From positions 124,001-188,000 of the forward strand of contig NZ_BONZ01000043.1 in NCBI RefSeq assembly GCF_016862975.1: a DNA stretch of 64,000 nt, read 5' to 3'. The notes under the pieces were generated by a model that was not told the origin of the DNA, did no database searches, and saw nothing but the letters and a program-made list of their open reading frames with translations. Source of the stretch: Rugosimonospora africana (lineage in GTDB: Bacteria; Actinomycetota; Actinomycetes; Mycobacteriales; Micromonosporaceae). The translations under genes and the position numbers were made by a program. Position 1 is the first letter of the stretch, and every line of letters begins with the position of its first letter. Shown here one piece after another: positions 24,895 through 34,358 of the stretch.

Positions 24895-26718
24895 GCGCAC
24901 CAGAAACGGCGTCAGCAACTCCGGCGTCGCGCTGTCGACCAGCGATGCCGAGGCGTTGACGTCGACGTCCGGCAACGTGTATCGCTGCCGACCGGCGGCC
25001 GTGGTCGCGATGACCGTCACGAGACCGGCCCGGCGCTGGAAGACCGACTGGTGCAGGTGCCAACCGATGATGCCGTCGCGAGCCAGCGCACACCGCCGGC
25101 GTACCACCGAGCCCTGCCGCACCACCAGGTGCCCGGCGGTGAGCGCGTGGCCCAGGCTGCGGTACCGGTCGGCCGCCAGCAGCGCACCGGCCGGCAGCGT
25201 CAGCAGCCCCACCAGCGGCGCCCACCCCGGCCAGTCGGCCAACCCCCAGAGCAGCGCCAGCCCGGCCGGCACGATCGCGGCGAGCGTCAAAGCCCGGATG
25301 TAGCGGCGGCGCCGCGCGCGGGGTCCGTGAGCGCGCAGCGTGACGGTCATTGGCTCGGCGTCGCCCAGCACCGCGGTCGCCACGCGTCGCGCCTCCCGTA
25401 CCGGCGCAGGCGGCAGCAGCAGCGAACCGCCCCGCTCGGCGCCCCGGCCCACGCGCAGGCCGGTGGCGATCGCGATGCACCGGCCACCGCGTACGGCGCG
25501 GAGCAGCAACGGTTCGCTCAGCTCGACGCCCCGCAGCCGGCGCTCCTCCAGCGTGGTGGCCCGCGTGGTGAGCAGGCCCCGGGCCACGTGCAGCGTTCCG
25601 CTGTCCTGGCGGCTGAGCCGGAAGGACCAGAAGGCGATCACGTACCCGAGGGTGGAGGCGACCGCGACCAGCACGATCGCGGCGAGCACGACCTCGGTGA
25701 CGGCGACCCCGAGCGGTACCCGCTGAAGCTGGTGACCGATCGCGCGCAGCGGCCCCAACCGCCCCGGGTCGAGATGCGCCTCGCTGACGATCCGGTACAG
25801 GAATCCGAAGACGATACCGATCGTGACCAGACCGGAGAGGGTGAACGGGCCGTACCGCACCCAACCGGGCCGCAACGACGCCAGTACGGTCTCGCCGGGC
25901 TCCCACGGCGTGGACGCCGGGACGGGAACCCCGGAGAGCGCCGGAGCAGGTGAGCCCAGAGAGAATGAGCCCGGAGCGGATGAGTCCGGAGTGCCGGATG
26001 CCGCGGTCTGCTGGGCGGGCACCGGCGGGACGGCGGGCGAACCAACGCGCGAGGGAGCCGACGACCCGGCAGAGGGCCGGGCAGTGGGCTGAGCCGTGCG
26101 GTGCAGCAGTTCGGTGCGCAGCCGGACGGCCTCGTCGCTCGTCAGCCCGTCCAGCCGCAGCCCCTCCTTGCGGTCGGACTGCCCGGTGCCGATGGTGATC
26201 CGGGACAGCCTGAGCAGCCGGTGCAGCGGGTGGGCGGTCAGATCGACGGTACGGACCCGGTCGCGCGGGATCGACACCACCCGGCGGCGGAGGAAGCCAC
26301 GCCGCACCTGAACCTGGTCGGCGGAGACCTGGTAGCTCGTGGTGGCCCAGCGCAGGATGCCCAGTCCGACGGTCACCGCGACACCGGCCAGCGCCCACGG
26401 CGCGGAGTGCCCACTGCTCCTGCCGGCGACCAGCACGGCGAGCAGGGCGGGCAGGGCCCGCAGGGTCTCCTGCACCGGGTGCACGGCCAGCATGCGCGGG
26501 CTGAGTCGTCGCCACTCGGGCCCGGGGCGCGCCGCGGCGACCGGTCCGGTGCCCGCGGTGGCGGCGTGCCCGGCGTCATGGCCCGGGCCGATGCCGGTCG
26601 GGCCGGTCGGGTTGGGCTCGGTCGGGTCGGCCTCGGTCGGGCCGGTCGGATCGAGGCCCGTCGGATCGAGGCCGGGCGCGGTCGTCGCCTCCGCGCCACC
26701 GCCCGTCGGGGCGGTCAC
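24892..26718 (-). CDS. Large bacterial-PH-domain membrane protein (YdbT-like)
   Basis: 608-aa membrane protein with three bPH2-type domains, like YdbT. After a Thr/Pro/Gly-rich repetitive N-terminus (about 1-60), paired hydrophobic helices (about 85-120) precede the first domain (YQVSADQVQVRRGF). A second pair lies near 285-365 before RLSRQDSGTLHVARGLL, and a third near 470-510 before TAGHLVVRQGSVVRR. A linker at about 220-275 contains a 15/18-bp repeat at DNA level. The start overlaps the stop of the upstream smaller PH protein (GTGA), matching the ydbS-ydbT operon arrangement. The function is unknown; a role in envelope stress or resistance has been reported for some relatives. Confidence 0.85.
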   Translation of the reverse strand: MTAPTGGGAEATTAPGLDPTGLDPTGPTEADPTEPNPTGPTGIGPGHDAGHAATAGTGPVAAARPGPEWRRLSPRMLAVHPVQETLRALPALLAVLVAGRSSGHSAPWALAGVAVTVGLGILRWATTSYQVSADQVQVRRGFLRRRVVSIPRDRVRTVDLTAHPLHRLLRLSRITIGTGQSDRKEGLRLDGLTSDEAVRLRTELLHRTAQPTARPSAGSSAPSRVGSPAVPPVPAQQTAASGTPDSSAPGSFSLGSPAPALSGVPVPASTPWEPGETVLASLRPGWVRYGPFTLSGLVTIGIVFGFLYRIVSEAHLDPGRLGPLRAIGHQLQRVPLGVAVTEVVLAAIVLVAVASTLGYVIAFWSFRLSRQDSGTLHVARGLLTTRATTLEERRLRGVELSEPLLLRAVRGGRCIAIATGLRVGRGAERGGSLLLPPAPVREARRVATAVLGDAEPMTVTLRAHGPRARRRRYIRALTLAAIVPAGLALLWGLADWPGWAPLVGLLTLPAGALLAADRYRSLGHALTAGHLVVRQGSVVRRRCALARDGIIGWHLHQSVFQRRAGLVTVIATTAAGRQRYTLPDVDVNASASLVDSATPELLTPFLVR

Positions 26719-27260
26719 GTCGCGTCACCCGGATTCGCCTGGGTGGTGGTCGTCAACTCGTCCACCAGCCGCTGAGCCGTCTCGTGATCCAGCCCTTCGA
26801 TCTTGAGCGGGCCGGCGGCGGACGCCGTGGTCACCGTGATGTTGCTCAGGCCGAGCAACTGCTCGAACGGGCCCCGCTCGGTGTCCACCGTCTGAATCCG
26901 GGAGACCGGCGCGATGCGCCGGCTCTGGTTGAGCCAGCCGGACTGCGTGTAGACCGCCTGCGGTGTGGTCTCCCAGCGGTGGACCCGGTACCGCCACTGC
27001 GGCATGATCCCGACATGCAGCGCCGCGACGACCACCGTCACGGCGAGCCAGATCACGTGGGTGACGAGGTTGTCCAGGTCGGCCACCAGCCAGACGATCT
27101 CGACCGCCAGCGGTATCAGCCAGCCGAGCCCGGCCCGCAGCGACCAGTACCCGATCGCGCGGCGGCTGACCCGGTGCTGCGGATCGCGCAGCCGCAACGC
27201 GGCGGCCGTCGCCGCCGCATCTTCCAGAACCCGTGCGTCCGAAGACGTCGTCGCATCCAC
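26715..27260 (-). CDS. Small bacterial-PH-domain membrane protein (YdbS-like)
   Basis: 181-aa protein with two adjacent membrane helices (about residues 38-80, WLIPLAVEIVWLVADL and VIWLAVTVVVAAL) followed by a bPH2 domain with YRVHRWETTPQAVYTQSGWLN and a SRIQTVDTERGPFEQLLGLSNI segment characteristic of YdbS. The GTG at 27260 with GGTGGG upstream was preferred; an earlier ATG is possible. It is translationally coupled to the larger YdbT-like gene and should function with it. Confidence 0.88.
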   Translation of the reverse strand: MDATTSSDARVLEDAAATAAALRLRDPQHRVSRRAIGYWSLRAGLGWLIPLAVEIVWLVADLDNLVTHVIWLAVTVVVAALHVGIMPQWRYRVHRWETTPQAVYTQSGWLNQSRRIAPVSRIQTVDTERGPFEQLLGLSNITVTTASAAGPLKIEGLDHETAQRLVDELTTTTQANPGDAT

Positions 27261-27420
27261 CCCACCACGATGACAGCTTGTGGCCACTGTGGCCCAGTGC
27301 GGTCCGTACCCGATCGGGTGGGACAAACGTACCGGCGCTGTTTATCACGTATGTGAGGTTTCATCGTCTTCCCGGGTCACGGGTCGGGTACAACCGCCGC
27401 GGACTGGGTACCACCGGGGC

Positions 27421-27684
27421 ATGCCTATCGGTCCACAGCCCAGGGGCGCGCAGGGTACCGCTGGGCACCCGTACAGCGCGCTGAACCTGCGGCTCGCCCT
27501 CGCCAGCTTCGGGCTGGTCTTCCTCGTCGCTCTCGCGGCCGCTCTGTTCGCACTGGGTCACGTGGTCCTCGGCGCGGTCGCGGTGGCGCTCGCGGCGGTG
27601 ACGGTCGTCGACATCGTCGTGATCCAGCTGCGCCGCCGCCAGCGGAAGCGGCTCGACCGGCAGCGCCACGGTCTGTTCGAATAG
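27421..27684 (+). CDS. Small two-helix membrane protein (DUF6343-like)
   Basis: 87-aa protein. A short polar N-terminus with GTAGHPYSALNLRLALA leads into two hydrophobic segments (about residues 26-48 and 50-72) and an Arg-rich cytosolic tail (RRRQRKRLDRQR). The pattern fits the small actinobacterial membrane family annotated DUF6343; that match is from memory of the family pattern. It is divergent from the YdbS-like gene across 160 bp. The function is unknown. Confidence 0.65.
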   Translation: MPIGPQPRGAQGTAGHPYSALNLRLALASFGLVFLVALAAALFALGHVVLGAVAVALAAVTVVDIVVIQLRRRQRKRLDRQRHGLFE

Positions 27685-27787
27685 CTGCGATAGCACACCG
27701 GCGGCGTGCCGGAAGTAGAGCATCACCACAGCGGCCACCGGTCGCGTCCCTGAGCGGGGCCGCCATACGTCGGCTAGCGTTGGCATC

Positions 27788-28537
27788 GTGAATGGCCTGC
27801 CCGATCGGATCCGCGCTGCGCTGTTCGACCTCGACGGGGTGCTGACCCCGACCGCCGCGGTGCACGCGGCGGCCTGGAAAGAGATGTTCGACGCCTTCCT
27901 GCGGACGCGGGAGGGGCCGGGCTTCCGGCCGTTCGACCAGAATGAGTACAACGAGTACGTCGATGGCCGGGCGCGCGCCGACGGTACCCGATCGTTCCTC
28001 GCCTCCCGGGGCATCACGTTGCCGGAGGGCGCAGTCGGGGATCCGGCCGACGTCGACACGGTCGAGGGGCTCAGCGAGCGCAAGGACGAGATCTTCCGGC
28101 GCATGGTCGAGCGGGGCGGGATCCAGCCGTACCCGGGATCGGTGCGGTACCTGCGAGCGGTACGGGCGGCCGGGCTGCGCACCGCCGTGGTCTCGGCCAG
28201 CCGGCACTGCGCTCAGATCGTGCGCGCGGCCGGGCTCGACGACCTGCTGGACGCCCGGATCGACGGGATCGTGGCGGCCCGGGAGCGGCTGACCGGGAAG
28301 CCGGCACCGGATACCTACCGGGCAGCGGCCGGCCTGCTGAACGTCATCCCGACCCAGGCCGCGGTGTTCGAGGACGCGATCGCCGGGGTGTCGGCCGGGC
28401 GAGCCGGCCGGTTCGGGTACGTGGTGGGCGTGGACCGCATCGGTGACCAGGGCGAGCACTCGCACGCGGCGGACCTCAAGGGCCACGGCGCGGATGCGGT
28501 GGTCCGGGACCTCGCCGACCTGCTGGACGAGTCGTGA
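27788..28537 (+). CDS. HAD-family beta-phosphoglucomutase-like enzyme
   Basis: 249-aa HAD phosphatase/mutase. The nucleophile motif is FDLDGVLT (Asp14, Asp16), followed by a helical cap with KEMFDAFL and SERKDEIFRRM, motif II in AVVSAS, a lysine in TGKPAPDTY, and the acidic FEDAIAGVSAG motif. The pairing with GH65 supports conversion of beta-glucose-1-phosphate to glucose-6-phosphate. The GTG at 27788 begins the domain directly. The stop overlaps the GH65 start. Confidence 0.9.
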   Translation: MNGLPDRIRAALFDLDGVLTPTAAVHAAAWKEMFDAFLRTREGPGFRPFDQNEYNEYVDGRARADGTRSFLASRGITLPEGAVGDPADVDTVEGLSERKDEIFRRMVERGGIQPYPGSVRYLRAVRAAGLRTAVVSASRHCAQIVRAAGLDDLLDARIDGIVAARERLTGKPAPDTYRAAAGLLNVIPTQAAVFEDAIAGVSAGRAGRFGYVVGVDRIGDQGEHSHAADLKGHGADAVVRDLADLLDES

Positions 28538-30897
28538 TCAAGCATCACGCCTACTCCGTCGAGCCGTGGTCGATCCGGGAGACCGAGCTGGATCTCGGCA
28601 TGATGGCCCAGTGCGAATCCCTTTTCGCGCTCGCCAACGGGCACATCGGACTGCGCGGCAACCTGGACGAGGGTGAGCCGCACGCGCTGCCCGGCACGTA
28701 CCTGAACTCCGTCTACGAGCTGCGACCGCTGCCGTACGCGGAGGCCGGGTACGGGTACCCGGCCTCCGCGCAGAGCGTCATCAACGTGACCAACGGCAAG
28801 CTGATCCGCCTGCTCGTCGACGATGAGCCGTTCGACCTGCGGTACGGGCAGCTGCACCGGCACGAGCGCGTGCTGGACCTGCGCGACGGGGTACTGCACC
28901 GGACGACCCAGTGGACGTCACCGGCCGGCCGTACCGTGGAGGTCCGCTCCACCCGGCTGGTCTCCTTCGCGTACCGGTCGATCGCCGCGATCTCCTACGA
29001 GGTGCGGCCGGTGGACGGGCCGGCCCAGGTGGTACTCCAGTCCGAGCTGGTCGCGAACGAACCCGGGCCGCAGGTTTCCGACGATCCCCGCGCGGCGGCG
29101 GTCCTGGAGGCGCCGCTGATCGGCGAGGAGAACGCGGCGGAGGAGGCCCAGGCGCTGCTCATCCACCGGGTCAAGCGCAGCGGGCTGCGGATCGGCGCCG
29201 GCATGGACCACGTCATCGACGGGAGCGAGAGCGAGCTGGTCGGCACCCGCAGCTACCAGGACTCGGCCCGCACCACCGTCACCTGCCAGCTGGCCGCGGG
29301 CGAGTCCCTGCGCATCATCAAGTTCCTCGCCTACGGCTGGTCCAGCGAACGCTCGCAGCCGGCGATCCGGGCGCAGGTCGAGGCGGCGCTGATCGCCGCG
29401 AAGGCCACCGGGTGGGCGGGCCTGTGCGCGGCGCAGCGGCAGTACCTCGACGAGTTCTGGGCCCGCGCCGACGTGGAGGTGGACGGCGACCCGGAGGTGC
29501 AGCAGGCGGTCCGGTTCGGGTTGTTCCACGTGCTGCAGGCCAGTGCGCGGGCGGAGCGGCGGCCGATCGCGGCCAAGGGACTGACCGGCCCCGGGTACGA
29601 CGGCCACGCATTCTGGGACACCGAGACGTTCGTCCTGCCGGTACTCGCCTACACCAACCCGGAGGCGTCGGCGGACGCGCTTCGCTGGCGCCATGCCACC
29701 CTGCCGATCGCTCAGCAGCGCGCCCGGCAACTGCATCTCAACGGTGCGGCATTCGCCTGGCGCACCATCACCGGCGAGGAGTGCTCGGCATACTGGCCGG
29801 CCGGGACGGCCGCGTACCACATCAACGCCGACATCGCCGACGCGGTCATCCGCCAGATCGACGTGACCGGCGACGCCGACCTGGACCGCGAGATCGGGGT
29901 GGACCTCCTGGTCAACACGGCCCGGCTGTGGATGTCCCTCGGTGCGTTCGGCGACGACGACCGGTTCCACATCGACGGGGTGACCGGGCCCGACGAGTAC
30001 AGCGCGATCGCGGACAACAACGTCTACACCAACCTCATGGCACAGCGAAACCTGCGCGGTGCGGTCGACGCGGTGGCCCGGCACCCGGATCTGGCCCGGA
30101 ATCTGGAGGTCAGCGGCGAGGAGGTGCTGGACTGGCGTCGTGCGGCGGACCAGATGGTGATCCCGTACGACGAGCGGCGCGGCGTGCACCCGCAGGCGGA
30201 GCGGTTCACCGATCACGCCAGGTGGGACTTCGAGCACACGCCTCCGGAGCACTACCCGCTGATGCTGTACTACTCGTACGGCGACCTGTACCGCACGCAG
30301 GTGGTCAAGCAGGCGGACCTGGTGCTGGCGCTGTTCTCGCGCGGCGACGCGTTCACGCCAGAGGAGAAGGCCCGCGACTTCGCGTACTACGAGGCGGTCA
30401 CGGTACGGGACTCCTCGCTGTCCGCGTGCGTCCAGTCGGTCATCGCGGCCGAGATCGGCCAACTCGACCTCGCGTACGACTACCTCGGCGAGGCCGCGAT
30501 GATGGACCTGGCCGACCTGGAGCACAACACCCGCGATGGCATCCATGTCGCGTCGCTGGCCGGCGCGTGGATCGCGTTGGTCGCCGGGCTGGGCGGGATG
30601 CGCGACCACAACGGCAGGTTGTCGTTCGCGCCACGCCTGCCGACGGGGCTGCGCGGGCTGTCGTTCCGGGTCTGCTGGCGGCGCCAGACGTTGCGGGTCT
30701 CGATCAACCACGAGCAGGCGTGCTACGAGGTGGCCGACGGCATGCCGATGAACATCGTCCACTTTGGACAAGAGGTGACGGTCGAGCCGAGTGAGCCGCT
30801 ACGGCTGGACATCCCACCGATCACACCGGGCCCGCGCCCGACCCAGCCGCCGGGACGTGAGCCGCTGCACCGCGAGCCGCCGGAAATCGAGCAGTGA
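28534..30897 (+). CDS. Glycoside hydrolase family 65 disaccharide phosphorylase
   Basis: 787-aa cytosolic enzyme of GH65, which phosphorolyses maltose, trehalose, kojibiose or nigerose with inversion to beta-glucose-1-phosphate. It has an N-terminal beta-sandwich (1-270) with RETELDLGMMAQCESLFALANGHIG split by short variable parts, an (alpha/alpha)6 barrel with FWDTETFVLP near 369, and the general acid Glu488 in TGPDEYSAIADNN. The phosphate-binding loop region reads VKQADLVLALF. The exact disaccharide cannot be decided. The GTG start overlaps the HAD stop (GTGA), so the pair forms one phosphorolytic unit. Confidence 0.92.
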   Translation: MIKHHAYSVEPWSIRETELDLGMMAQCESLFALANGHIGLRGNLDEGEPHALPGTYLNSVYELRPLPYAEAGYGYPASAQSVINVTNGKLIRLLVDDEPFDLRYGQLHRHERVLDLRDGVLHRTTQWTSPAGRTVEVRSTRLVSFAYRSIAAISYEVRPVDGPAQVVLQSELVANEPGPQVSDDPRAAAVLEAPLIGEENAAEEAQALLIHRVKRSGLRIGAGMDHVIDGSESELVGTRSYQDSARTTVTCQLAAGESLRIIKFLAYGWSSERSQPAIRAQVEAALIAAKATGWAGLCAAQRQYLDEFWARADVEVDGDPEVQQAVRFGLFHVLQASARAERRPIAAKGLTGPGYDGHAFWDTETFVLPVLAYTNPEASADALRWRHATLPIAQQRARQLHLNGAAFAWRTITGEECSAYWPAGTAAYHINADIADAVIRQIDVTGDADLDREIGVDLLVNTARLWMSLGAFGDDDRFHIDGVTGPDEYSAIADNNVYTNLMAQRNLRGAVDAVARHPDLARNLEVSGEEVLDWRRAADQMVIPYDERRGVHPQAERFTDHARWDFEHTPPEHYPLMLYYSYGDLYRTQVVKQADLVLALFSRGDAFTPEEKARDFAYYEAVTVRDSSLSACVQSVIAAEIGQLDLAYDYLGEAAMMDLADLEHNTRDGIHVASLAGAWIALVAGLGGMRDHNGRLSFAPRLPTGLRGLSFRVCWRRQTLRVSINHEQACYEVADGMPMNIVHFGQEVTVEPSEPLRLDIPPITPGPRPTQPPGREPLHREPPEIEQ

Positions 30898-30909
30898 GCC
30901 GGTGGCCGG

Positions 30910-31701
30910 TCAGACCGGAGCCGCCTGCCGCGGCAGCGCGCCGGTCGTCTCCAGGATGATCCGGGCCACCAGGTCGGGTGCGTCGCTCATCGGGACGTGA
31001 CCGCAGCCGGGCAGCGCCAGGTGCCGGGCGCCGGGTAGCCCACGCCGCGCCCGGTTGGCCTGGCGGGGGAACAGGATGCGGTCCTTGACGCCCCAGGCGA
31101 CGGTCACCGGAACCTCCGGGTCGCCGGTGAAGCGGTACCCGCGGGCTGCCCGCGCGACGGGCGGGAACCCCGGACAGTCCCGGAGCGCCCGGGCATCGGC
31201 CACGGCGACATCGGGGTCGAGCAGCCCGGGCCGGGCCACGATCATCCCGAAAGCCAGCATGCGCAACCTCGGCGAACGCGCCACCCGGTGCAGCACCGGA
31301 TCGGGTACCCGCGCGGTGAACCGGTGCATCCGCAGTGTGCCGAGTGCCCAGCGCACCTCCCATGGGGTGGCGAACCCGGCCGGCGACAACGCGGTCACGG
31401 ACGCGGCCAGGCCGGCCGCCGCCAACTCCAGCGCGATGGCGCCGCCCAGGCTGTTGCCGGCCACGTGCGGGCGTTCGACGCCCAGGCCGGTGACGAACGC
31501 GTGCAGCCGCGCGACGGTGTCCCGCATGCCCACCGGCCCGTCGGGGAGCGCGGACGCGCCGAAGCCGGGCAGGTCGACGGCGAGGACATCGTGGTGCTCG
31601 GCGAGCCGGTCGAGGACGGGCTGCCACGCCTGCCACCGGTGACCGATGCCGTGCAATAAGAGCAGTGGCTCACCGGTACCGACCCGGTGAGACGCGATCA
31701 C
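30910..31701 (-). CDS. Alpha/beta hydrolase (lipase/esterase-like)
   Basis: 263-aa alpha/beta hydrolase. The oxyanion segment is LLLLHGIGH near residue 13, the nucleophile Ser84 sits in the elbow GNSLGG, the acid is likely the Asp in WGVKDRILF near 206, and the histidine is in GCGHVPM near 234. The small cap is alpha-helical. It is the last gene of the monooxygenase-SDR-hydrolase operon; its GTG overlaps the SDR stop by four bases. In mymA-type clusters the corresponding gene encodes a lipase (LipR). The substrate here is not known. Confidence 0.88.
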   Translation of the reverse strand: MIASHRVGTGEPLLLLHGIGHRWQAWQPVLDRLAEHHDVLAVDLPGFGASALPDGPVGMRDTVARLHAFVTGLGVERPHVAGNSLGGAIALELAAAGLAASVTALSPAGFATPWEVRWALGTLRMHRFTARVPDPVLHRVARSPRLRMLAFGMIVARPGLLDPDVAVADARALRDCPGFPPVARAARGYRFTGDPEVPVTVAWGVKDRILFPRQANRARRGLPGARHLALPGCGHVPMSDAPDLVARIILETTGALPRQAAPV

Positions 31702-32792
31702 GACCGGCCTCCCCGGTCGGCGCGGCCGCTGTCGCTCGCTACCGGCGCTCCGGCGCTGTGCTCACCGAATGGCCGGCCGAGGGCGAGGGCTTCGGCCTCC
31801 AGCAGCGGTACCGATGTCCGTGCGCCGCCGCGCAGCACCGCGTCGCCGAACGGGCTCAGGACCACCGTGCGCAGCGCCTGGACCAGACCGATCGAGCGGG
31901 GCACGTAGATTCGCCGTCGCCGCCGCGCCATGCCGTCAACCAGCGCCCGGGCACATTCGCCGACCGATACCACCGTGCCGACCGGCCAGGGCAGCTTGCC
32001 CAGGGTGGCGCCGAACGTGGGCAGGTCCCGACGCGCGTCGCGCACCAGGTCGGTGTCGATCCAGATGGGATGCGCGGTGCCGACCCCGACGCCCCGGTAC
32101 GCGACTTCCAGGCGGAGCACGTTCGCGTACTGCTCGACTCCGGCCTTGGACGCGCAATATGCGGCCATTCCCGGCAGCGCGGTGAACGCGGCGGCCGACG
32201 AGACCATCAGGAAGTACCCGCGCCGCCGCGCCACGTGCGGCATGGTGGCGGCGACGGTGCGCACCACGCCGACCAGGTTCACGTCGATGGTCCGGGCCAG
32301 TGCCTCGACCGGGGTGACCTCGACCGTGCCGTAGCTGGCGATGCCGGCGTTGGCCACCACGATGTCGATCCCGCCGAGGGCGTCCGCGACGTGCGCGACG
32401 GCCCGGTCGAGGCTCGGCTGGTCGGTCACGTCGCACTCCGCCCAGGCATGCGCGGCCTGAGTTTGGGCGGCGCCGGCGGATGCCGGGTGGGCGGCGTTCA
32501 ATTCGGCGGCGAGTGCGGCGAGCCGGTCCGGCTCCAGGCCGATCAGCGCGACCCGTGCGCCCCGCGCGGCGGCCAGTCTCGCGGTGTGCTCACCGATGCC
32601 CCGGGCCGCGCCGGTCACCAGCACGACCTTGCCGGCAAGGCCCCGGGGCCGCTTGCGGCTGGTTTCGCGGTCGCCAGCGGCGCCGAGGGACGAGGTGTCG
32701 CGGTCAAGCGGCCGCTTGCGGCTGGTTTCGCGGTCGCCAGCGGCGCCGAGGGACGAGGTGTCGCGGTCAAGCGGCCGGTTTTTACGAGTCAT
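31698..32792 (-). CDS. Short-chain dehydrogenase with a duplicated N-terminal tail
   Basis: 364-aa SDR oxidoreductase. The NAD(P) motif is VTGAARGIG (about 59-67), then VVANAGIASYG near 155, the catalytic Ser in MVSSAAAF near 202 and Tyr/Lys in YCASK near 216. The domain proper starts at about residue 52. Before it lie two exact 21-residue copies of a polar segment (RPLDRDTSSLG and on), encoded by a 63-bp DNA repeat; no SDR needs this. The start ATG overlaps the stop of the flavin monooxygenase gene. It resembles sadH in mymA-type clusters and may act on the same lipid or alcohol substrate. Confidence 0.88.
   Translation of the reverse strand: MTRKNRPLDRDTSSLGAAGDRETSRKRPLDRDTSSLGAAGDRETSRKRPRGLAGKVVLVTGAARGIGEHTARLAAARGARVALIGLEPDRLAALAAELNAAHPASAGAAQTQAAHAWAECDVTDQPSLDRAVAHVADALGGIDIVVANAGIASYGTVEVTPVEALARTIDVNLVGVVRTVAATMPHVARRRGYFLMVSSAAAFTALPGMAAYCASKAGVEQYANVLRLEVAYRGVGVGTAHPIWIDTDLVRDARRDLPTFGATLGKLPWPVGTVVSVGECARALVDGMARRRRRIYVPRSIGLVQALRTVVLSPFGDAVLRGGARTSVPLLEAEALALGRPFGEHSAGAPVASDSGRADRGGRS
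32648..32773. repeat. Exact 63-bp tandem duplication inside the SDR gene
   Basis: Units 32648-32710 and 32711-32773 are identical. On the minus strand the unit contains CCTCGTCCCTCGGCGCCGCTG, split as CCTCGTCCC and TCGGCGCCGCTGG, the same core found in the 27-bp minisatellite at 35287-35420 and in the flanking GCTTGACCGCG blocks at 35236-35284. The period is a multiple of three, so the frame is kept. Confidence 0.92.
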
Positions 32793-34354
32793 GCCGGTAC
32801 CTTGGCGGCAACCGTGCGGTAGGCCCCCGGATCAAACCGGCGTACCCGCTGCCGGTACCGCCACGTGCTGCCCGGCCAGATCGCCGCGTTGCGGCCGGTG
32901 GCGTCCTGGTACCAGCTGTGGCACCCGCCGCGCCCCCAGACCGTACCGGCCATCTTGCGATCCACGGCCGTGACGAACTCCTCCTGCGCCCGCGCCGTCG
33001 GCTCGACCGCGGTGATTCCGTTGGCCCGCAGGTAGTCCAGTGCGCTCATCAGATAGTCCAGTTGCCCTTCCATCATGAACACCACCGAACTGTGTCCGAG
33101 GCCGGTGTTCGGGCCGAGGAGCAGGAACAGGTTGGGAAAGCCGGCGACGGTGGTGCCGAGGTAGGCGCGCGGGCTGCCCTGCCAGACCTCCGCCAGGCTC
33201 GTGCCGTCCCGGCCCCGGATCCGTTCGGCGATCGGGGTGTCGCTGGTGTGGAATCCGGTCGCGAAGATGATCGTGTCCACCCCGTGCAGGGCGGTGCTGT
33301 CGTCGCCCGTTCTGGTGACCACTCCGTCCGTCCGGATCTCGGTGATCGGGTCGGTGACGACGTTGACGTTGTCCCGGTTGAGCGTCGGCAGGTAGGTGTC
33401 GGACAGCAGTATCCGCTTGCAGCCCATTCGGTAGGTCGGCGTGAGCCGGGCGCGCAGCGCCGGATCGGCAATCGTCCGGCGCAGATTGCGCTCGGCCATT
33501 CGCTGGGCGATCCGCATGACGGACGGGTGCAGGAAGCCGACCGCGGTGCTCTCCAGCGTCAGGTACACGCCGGTGCGGAACAACCGCTGCACCGGGGGCG
33601 CCGCCCGGAAGAGCCGGTGCTCCAGCGCGCTGATCCGGCGGTTCGCCCGCGGCAGTATCCAGGGCGGAGTGCGCTGGAACAGTTCCAGCCGGTCCACCCC
33701 GGATGCGATCTGGGGAACGAACTGGATCGCCGACGCGCCGGTGCCGATGACCGCCACCCGACGGCCCGTCAGGTCGTGATCGTGGCGCCAGCGGGCCGAG
33801 TGGAAAGTGGTACCCGCGAACGAATCCAGGCCGGGCAGGTCCGGTACGGACGGGTCGGCCAGCGGGCCGGCGGCGGAGACCAGGACATCGGCGGTCAGCG
33901 TGCCACCCGTCGTGTCCACCACCCAGCGGCCGTGCTGCTCGTCCCAGGCCGCCTCGCGTACCTCGTGGTGGCGGCGCAGGTGCGGCTCGATGCCGTACCG
34001 GTCGACGCAGCCACGCAGGTATGCCCAGATGTCGCTCTGGCCGGAGTAGCTCTGTGGCCAGTACGGGTTCGGCTCGAACGAGTACGAGTAGAGGTGCGAC
34101 GGTACGTCGCAGGCACAGCCCGGGTACGTGTTGTCGCGCCAGGTGCCGCCGACGTCACCGGCCCGTTCCAGGATCACGAAGTCGTTGATGCCTCGGTGCT
34201 TGAGCCGGATCGCGGCGCCGAGCCCGCCGAAGCCGGCTCCGATGATCGCGACGCGCACGTGCGTCGCCTGTTCGTGCGTCGCTTGTTCGTGTGTCACTTG
34301 TGCGCGGGGCGCTTGCGTGTGAGGTGCGTGCCTGAGTCCGTCCACGATCACCAT
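32789..34354 (-). CDS. Flavin-containing monooxygenase (Baeyer-Villiger type)
   Basis: 521-aa FAD/NADPH monooxygenase. The FAD motif is IIGAGFGGLG (about 37-46), the Baeyer-Villiger fingerprint is F179-x-G181-x3-H185-x3-W189, and the NADPH motif is VIGTGASAIQ near 202. Length and motif order fit class B flavoproteins such as MymA/EthA. The first 32 residues are a repetitive tail (THEQATHEQA) from 15-bp repeats; a GTG just before RVAIIG is an alternative start. It is the first gene of a coupled three-gene operon. A double palindrome lies directly before the ATG at 34354. The substrate is unknown. Confidence 0.9.
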   Translation of the reverse strand: MVIVDGLRHAPHTQAPRAQVTHEQATHEQATHVRVAIIGAGFGGLGAAIRLKHRGINDFVILERAGDVGGTWRDNTYPGCACDVPSHLYSYSFEPNPYWPQSYSGQSDIWAYLRGCVDRYGIEPHLRRHHEVREAAWDEQHGRWVVDTTGGTLTADVLVSAAGPLADPSVPDLPGLDSFAGTTFHSARWRHDHDLTGRRVAVIGTGASAIQFVPQIASGVDRLELFQRTPPWILPRANRRISALEHRLFRAAPPVQRLFRTGVYLTLESTAVGFLHPSVMRIAQRMAERNLRRTIADPALRARLTPTYRMGCKRILLSDTYLPTLNRDNVNVVTDPITEIRTDGVVTRTGDDSTALHGVDTIIFATGFHTSDTPIAERIRGRDGTSLAEVWQGSPRAYLGTTVAGFPNLFLLLGPNTGLGHSSVVFMMEGQLDYLMSALDYLRANGITAVEPTARAQEEFVTAVDRKMAGTVWGRGGCHSWYQDATGRNAAIWPGSTWRYRQRVRRFDPGAYRTVAAKVPA

Positions 34355-34358
34355 CCCT

